Shown here in pieces: positions 14,313 to 15,855 of a stretch of DNA of 15,855 nucleotides. The translations under genes and the position numbers were made by a program. Source of the DNA: Myxococcales bacterium (GTDB lineage: Bacteria > Myxococcota_A > Polyangia > Polyangiales > JADJMO01); assembly GCA_021783935.1 (NCBI GenBank), contig JAJXTK010000055.1:1-15855 (forward strand), in the 5' to 3' direction. The notes beneath the pieces are model-generated. The model ran no database searches. It was not told the DNA's origin and was given only the letters and a program-made list of their open reading frames with translations. Numbering within the stretch: position 1 is the first letter of the stretch; each line of letters starts with the position of its first letter.

Positions 14313-14358
14313 CCGAGGCCGGCCGGCGAACGATCGCCGCGCCGGCCTCGGCGCTTTT
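14313..14358 (+). terminator. Strong Rho-independent terminator after paralogue B
   Basis: The outer stem CCGAGGCCGGC (14313-14323) pairs perfectly with GCCGGCCTCGG (14341-14351). Inside it CGGCGA (14324-14329) pairs with TCGCCG (14334-14339) around the tetraloop ACGA, leaving one bulged base at 14340. TTTT follows at 14355-14358. It begins 20 nt past the lipoprotein stop and insulates it from the next gene. Confidence 0.88.
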
Positions 14359-14395
14359 GTCACCCGCCCGCATCGCGAGTACGCGGAAGGGCTCG

Positions 14396-14821
14396 ATGCC
14401 TTCCCTCGAGTACTTCGTCGTCGCCGAGTCGATGTCGGTCGATCAGCAGACCAATCAGGTCTCCGTGTTCAACATCCTCGAGGAGGTGCGCACCTCGAAC
14501 CTCCCGGTCGTGCTGCCGCAGGTCGTCTGCGTCTGCACGCTCAACCTCGGGGCGAACGACCTCGGTCAGGAGCACCACGCGGTGCTGCGCGTGCGCACGC
14601 CCAAGGGGGACCCGCGCGAGTTCTCGGCGCGCTTCCGGGCGTCGCACCGGCGGCAGCGGGTGTTCACGCGGCTCATCGGCATGCCGCTCGAGACCATCGG
14701 CGAGCTGGTGTTCGAGATCGTCGTCGACGGCGCGCACCTCGCGACGCACACGGTCTACGTCGAGCTCGCGGCGCCGCCGTCGAGCCGGCCGGTTTCGATC
14801 GGGCAGGTCGGGCAGGCGTAG
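14396..14821 (+). CDS. Conserved small protein of unknown function (possibly DUF6941-like)
   Basis: The 141-residue protein starts MPSLEYFVVAESMSVD and has no signal peptide or membrane segment. Alternating hydrophobic residues (VSVFNILEEV, LPQVVCVCTLNL, AVLRVRTPKGD, ELVFEIVVDG, HTVYVEL) suggest a single beta-sandwich domain. The early part recalls DUF6941 proteins, which combine an opening segment about a gene-product-like sensor strand with LPxV and P-x-G turns; that is from memory and tentative. ATG 14396 follows GGAAGG with suitable spacing. The gene stands alone between the terminator of the lipoprotein gene and a convergent esterase gene, 28 nt from its end, with no visible terminator in that gap. 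I cannot assign a function. Confidence 0.75.
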   Translation: MPSLEYFVVAESMSVDQQTNQVSVFNILEEVRTSNLPVVLPQVVCVCTLNLGANDLGQEHHAVLRVRTPKGDPREFSARFRASHRRQRVFTRLIGMPLETIGELVFEIVVDGAHLATHTVYVELAAPPSSRPVSIGQVGQA

Positions 14822-14849
14822 CGAGCGCAGGCGCAGCCGAGGCCGCCGC

Positions 14850-15578
14850 TCAGCCAGCGTGCAGCGCGTCGAGGTGAAACGCGAGCGCCCCGGGCAGCCG
14901 CGCCTCCCAGTACGCCCAGTCATGCGCGCCCGGGTGCTCCGCGTACGCGTGCGCGATCGCGCGCCGATCGAGCAGCGCGTGGGCGCGTCGGCTGTCGCCG
15001 AGCAGGCGATCGTCGAGCCCGCAGTCGAGCGCGATCGAGCCGAGCGCCGACCGATCGGCGCTCGCGGCGATCACCTCGAGATCGAGCTCATCGGCGTCGA
15101 CCCGCTGCGACCACGGGAGCGTCGCGAGCTCGGCGCGCGTCGGCGCGCGCGTCGAGTGGGCGCTGGCCGAGCAGAAGCGCCCAGGGTGTCGCAGCGCGAG
15201 GCGCAGCGCGCCGTAGCCGCCCATCGAGAGCCCGCCGATCGCCGCGCGCCCCGCCGCGATCGGGAAGGTGCGGCGCACGAGCGCGTCGAGGTCGTCGAGC
15301 AGGTAGCGCTCGACGCGCAGCAGCGGATCGACGTCGGCCCAGTAGGAGATCGCGCCGTCGGGGAGCACCACCGCGAGCGGTCGCCCCTCGGCCTCGAGGC
15401 GCGCGAGGCGCGGTGCGAGCGTGGTGTTCTCGAGCCACGCGCGGTGGTCGTCCGACTGGCCATGCAAGAGCCACAACAGCGGCCACGGCCCGCGCGCCTC
15501 GCTCGGCAAGAGCGCCGTGCAGGTGACGCGTCGGCCGAGCGCCGCGCTCGGGTGCTCGAGGGTCGCGATCGTCGGCAT
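14850..15578 (-). CDS. Esterase-D-like alpha/beta hydrolase
   Basis: The 242-residue protein is a cytoplasmic serine esterase of the PF00756 (esterase D / S-formylglutathione hydrolase-like) family. Visible features are the oxyanion-region LLWLLHGQSDDHRAW (34-48), the nucleophile S118 in GGLSMGGYGALRLALRHP, a likely acid D189 or D190 in DCGLDDRLL, and the catalytic H219 in HPGAHDWAYW. The natural ester is not evident; S-formylglutathione hydrolases are somewhat longer, so a general carboxylesterase is as likely. It begins 20 nt after the acs stop on the same strand, so the two may be co-transcribed. No clear Shine-Dalgarno sequence precedes the ATG at 15578. Confidence 0.85.
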   Translation of the reverse strand: MPTIATLEHPSAALGRRVTCTALLPSEARGPWPLLWLLHGQSDDHRAWLENTTLAPRLARLEAEGRPLAVVLPDGAISYWADVDPLLRVERYLLDDLDALVRRTFPIAAGRAAIGGLSMGGYGALRLALRHPGRFCSASAHSTRAPTRAELATLPWSQRVDADELDLEVIAASADRSALGSIALDCGLDDRLLGDSRRAHALLDRRAIAHAYAEHPGAHDWAYWEARLPGALAFHLDALHAG

Positions 15579-15598
15579 GGGCGGCGACGAGGCGGGCG

Positions 15599-15855
15599 CT
15601 ACTTCGAGTGCTCCTTGTGCTCTTCGATCAAGCGATCGACCACCTCGGGGTCGGCGAGCGTGGTCACGTCGCCGAGCTCGTACTCGGAGGCGGCGATCTT
15701 GCGCAGGATGCGCCGCATGATCTTGCCGCTGCGGGTCTTGGGCAGCCCGGTGGTGACGTGCACGACGTCGGGCGCGGCGAAGGCGCCGATGACGTGCCGC
15801 ACCTGCTCCTTGAGCGATCCGATGGTGTTCTCGTCGGCCGCCCCCTTGCCGGCGG
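15599..15855 (-). CDS. acs: Acetyl-CoA synthetase, C-terminal end only (5' part beyond window)
   Basis: Acetyl-CoA synthetase activates acetate to acetyl-CoA through acetyl-AMP. Only the last 85 residues are in the window. They contain the family's C-terminal signature PKTRSGKIMRRILRKIA, whose lysine is the catalytic and acetylation-regulated residue (Lys609 in E. coli), followed by DVTTLADPEVVDRLIEEH, as in Acs. The RILRKIA and TLADP segments favour Acs over propionyl-CoA synthetase. The gene runs in from the right edge and is followed closely by the esterase gene. Confidence 0.93.
   Translation of the reverse strand, partial: AGKGAADENTIGSLKEQVRHVIGAFAAPDVVHVTTGLPKTRSGKIMRRILRKIAASEYELGDVTTLADPEVVDRLIEEHKEHSK

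Noticed and set aside
14822..14849. Bidirectional terminator between the convergent genes
   Set aside because: The 28-nt gap has no stem of useful length and no T-tract on either strand.

Overview
The window is very GC-rich, uses strong AGGAGG-type ribosome binding sites and encodes long Asp/Ser-rich, cysteine-repeat lipoproteins. Together with a soluble GAF histidine kinase and the mix of gene families, this suggests a myxobacterium-like member of the former Deltaproteobacteria (Myxococcota, perhaps Polyangiales). That assignment is inferred from style and gene content, not from a marker gene.

Left part (1-6660, minus strand): a respiratory nitrate reductase locus read right to left. The order is an Rrf2-family regulator, a di-haem membrane-anchored cytochrome c in the position of Thermus narC, narG (catalytic subunit) and narH (iron-sulphur subunit, cut by the window edge). 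The cytochrome gene and narG are 3 nt apart and probably translationally coupled. An unusual 234-nt spacer with a palindromic repeat separates narG from narH. Any narJ, narI or narK would lie beyond the left edge.

Middle (6661-10251): a 177-nt divergent control region with several inverted repeats leads into a tight plus-strand operon. It holds a soluble GAF histidine kinase, a tryptophanase-type PLP lyase starting inside the kinase stop codon (ATGA), and a stand-alone receiver protein 10 nt later. A tryptophan/indole enzyme lying between a kinase and its likely receiver is the most unusual arrangement here, and the best candidate for an undescribed signalling system.

Right-centre (10252-14395): two tandem paralogous lipoproteins, each with its own leader and a strong Rho-independent terminator. 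Each has a lipobox, a Cys-free Asp/Ser/Thr/Gly linker, an array of about eight or nine 8-cysteine modules resembling plant STIG1 repeats, and a shared C-terminal cap.

Right end (14396-15855): a small plus-strand protein of unknown function converges on a minus-strand pair, acs (acetyl-CoA synthetase, C-terminal end only) followed 20 nt later by an esterase-D-like hydrolase.

No tRNA, rRNA, CRISPR array or insertion sequence was seen. No gene-free stretch exceeds 300 nt.
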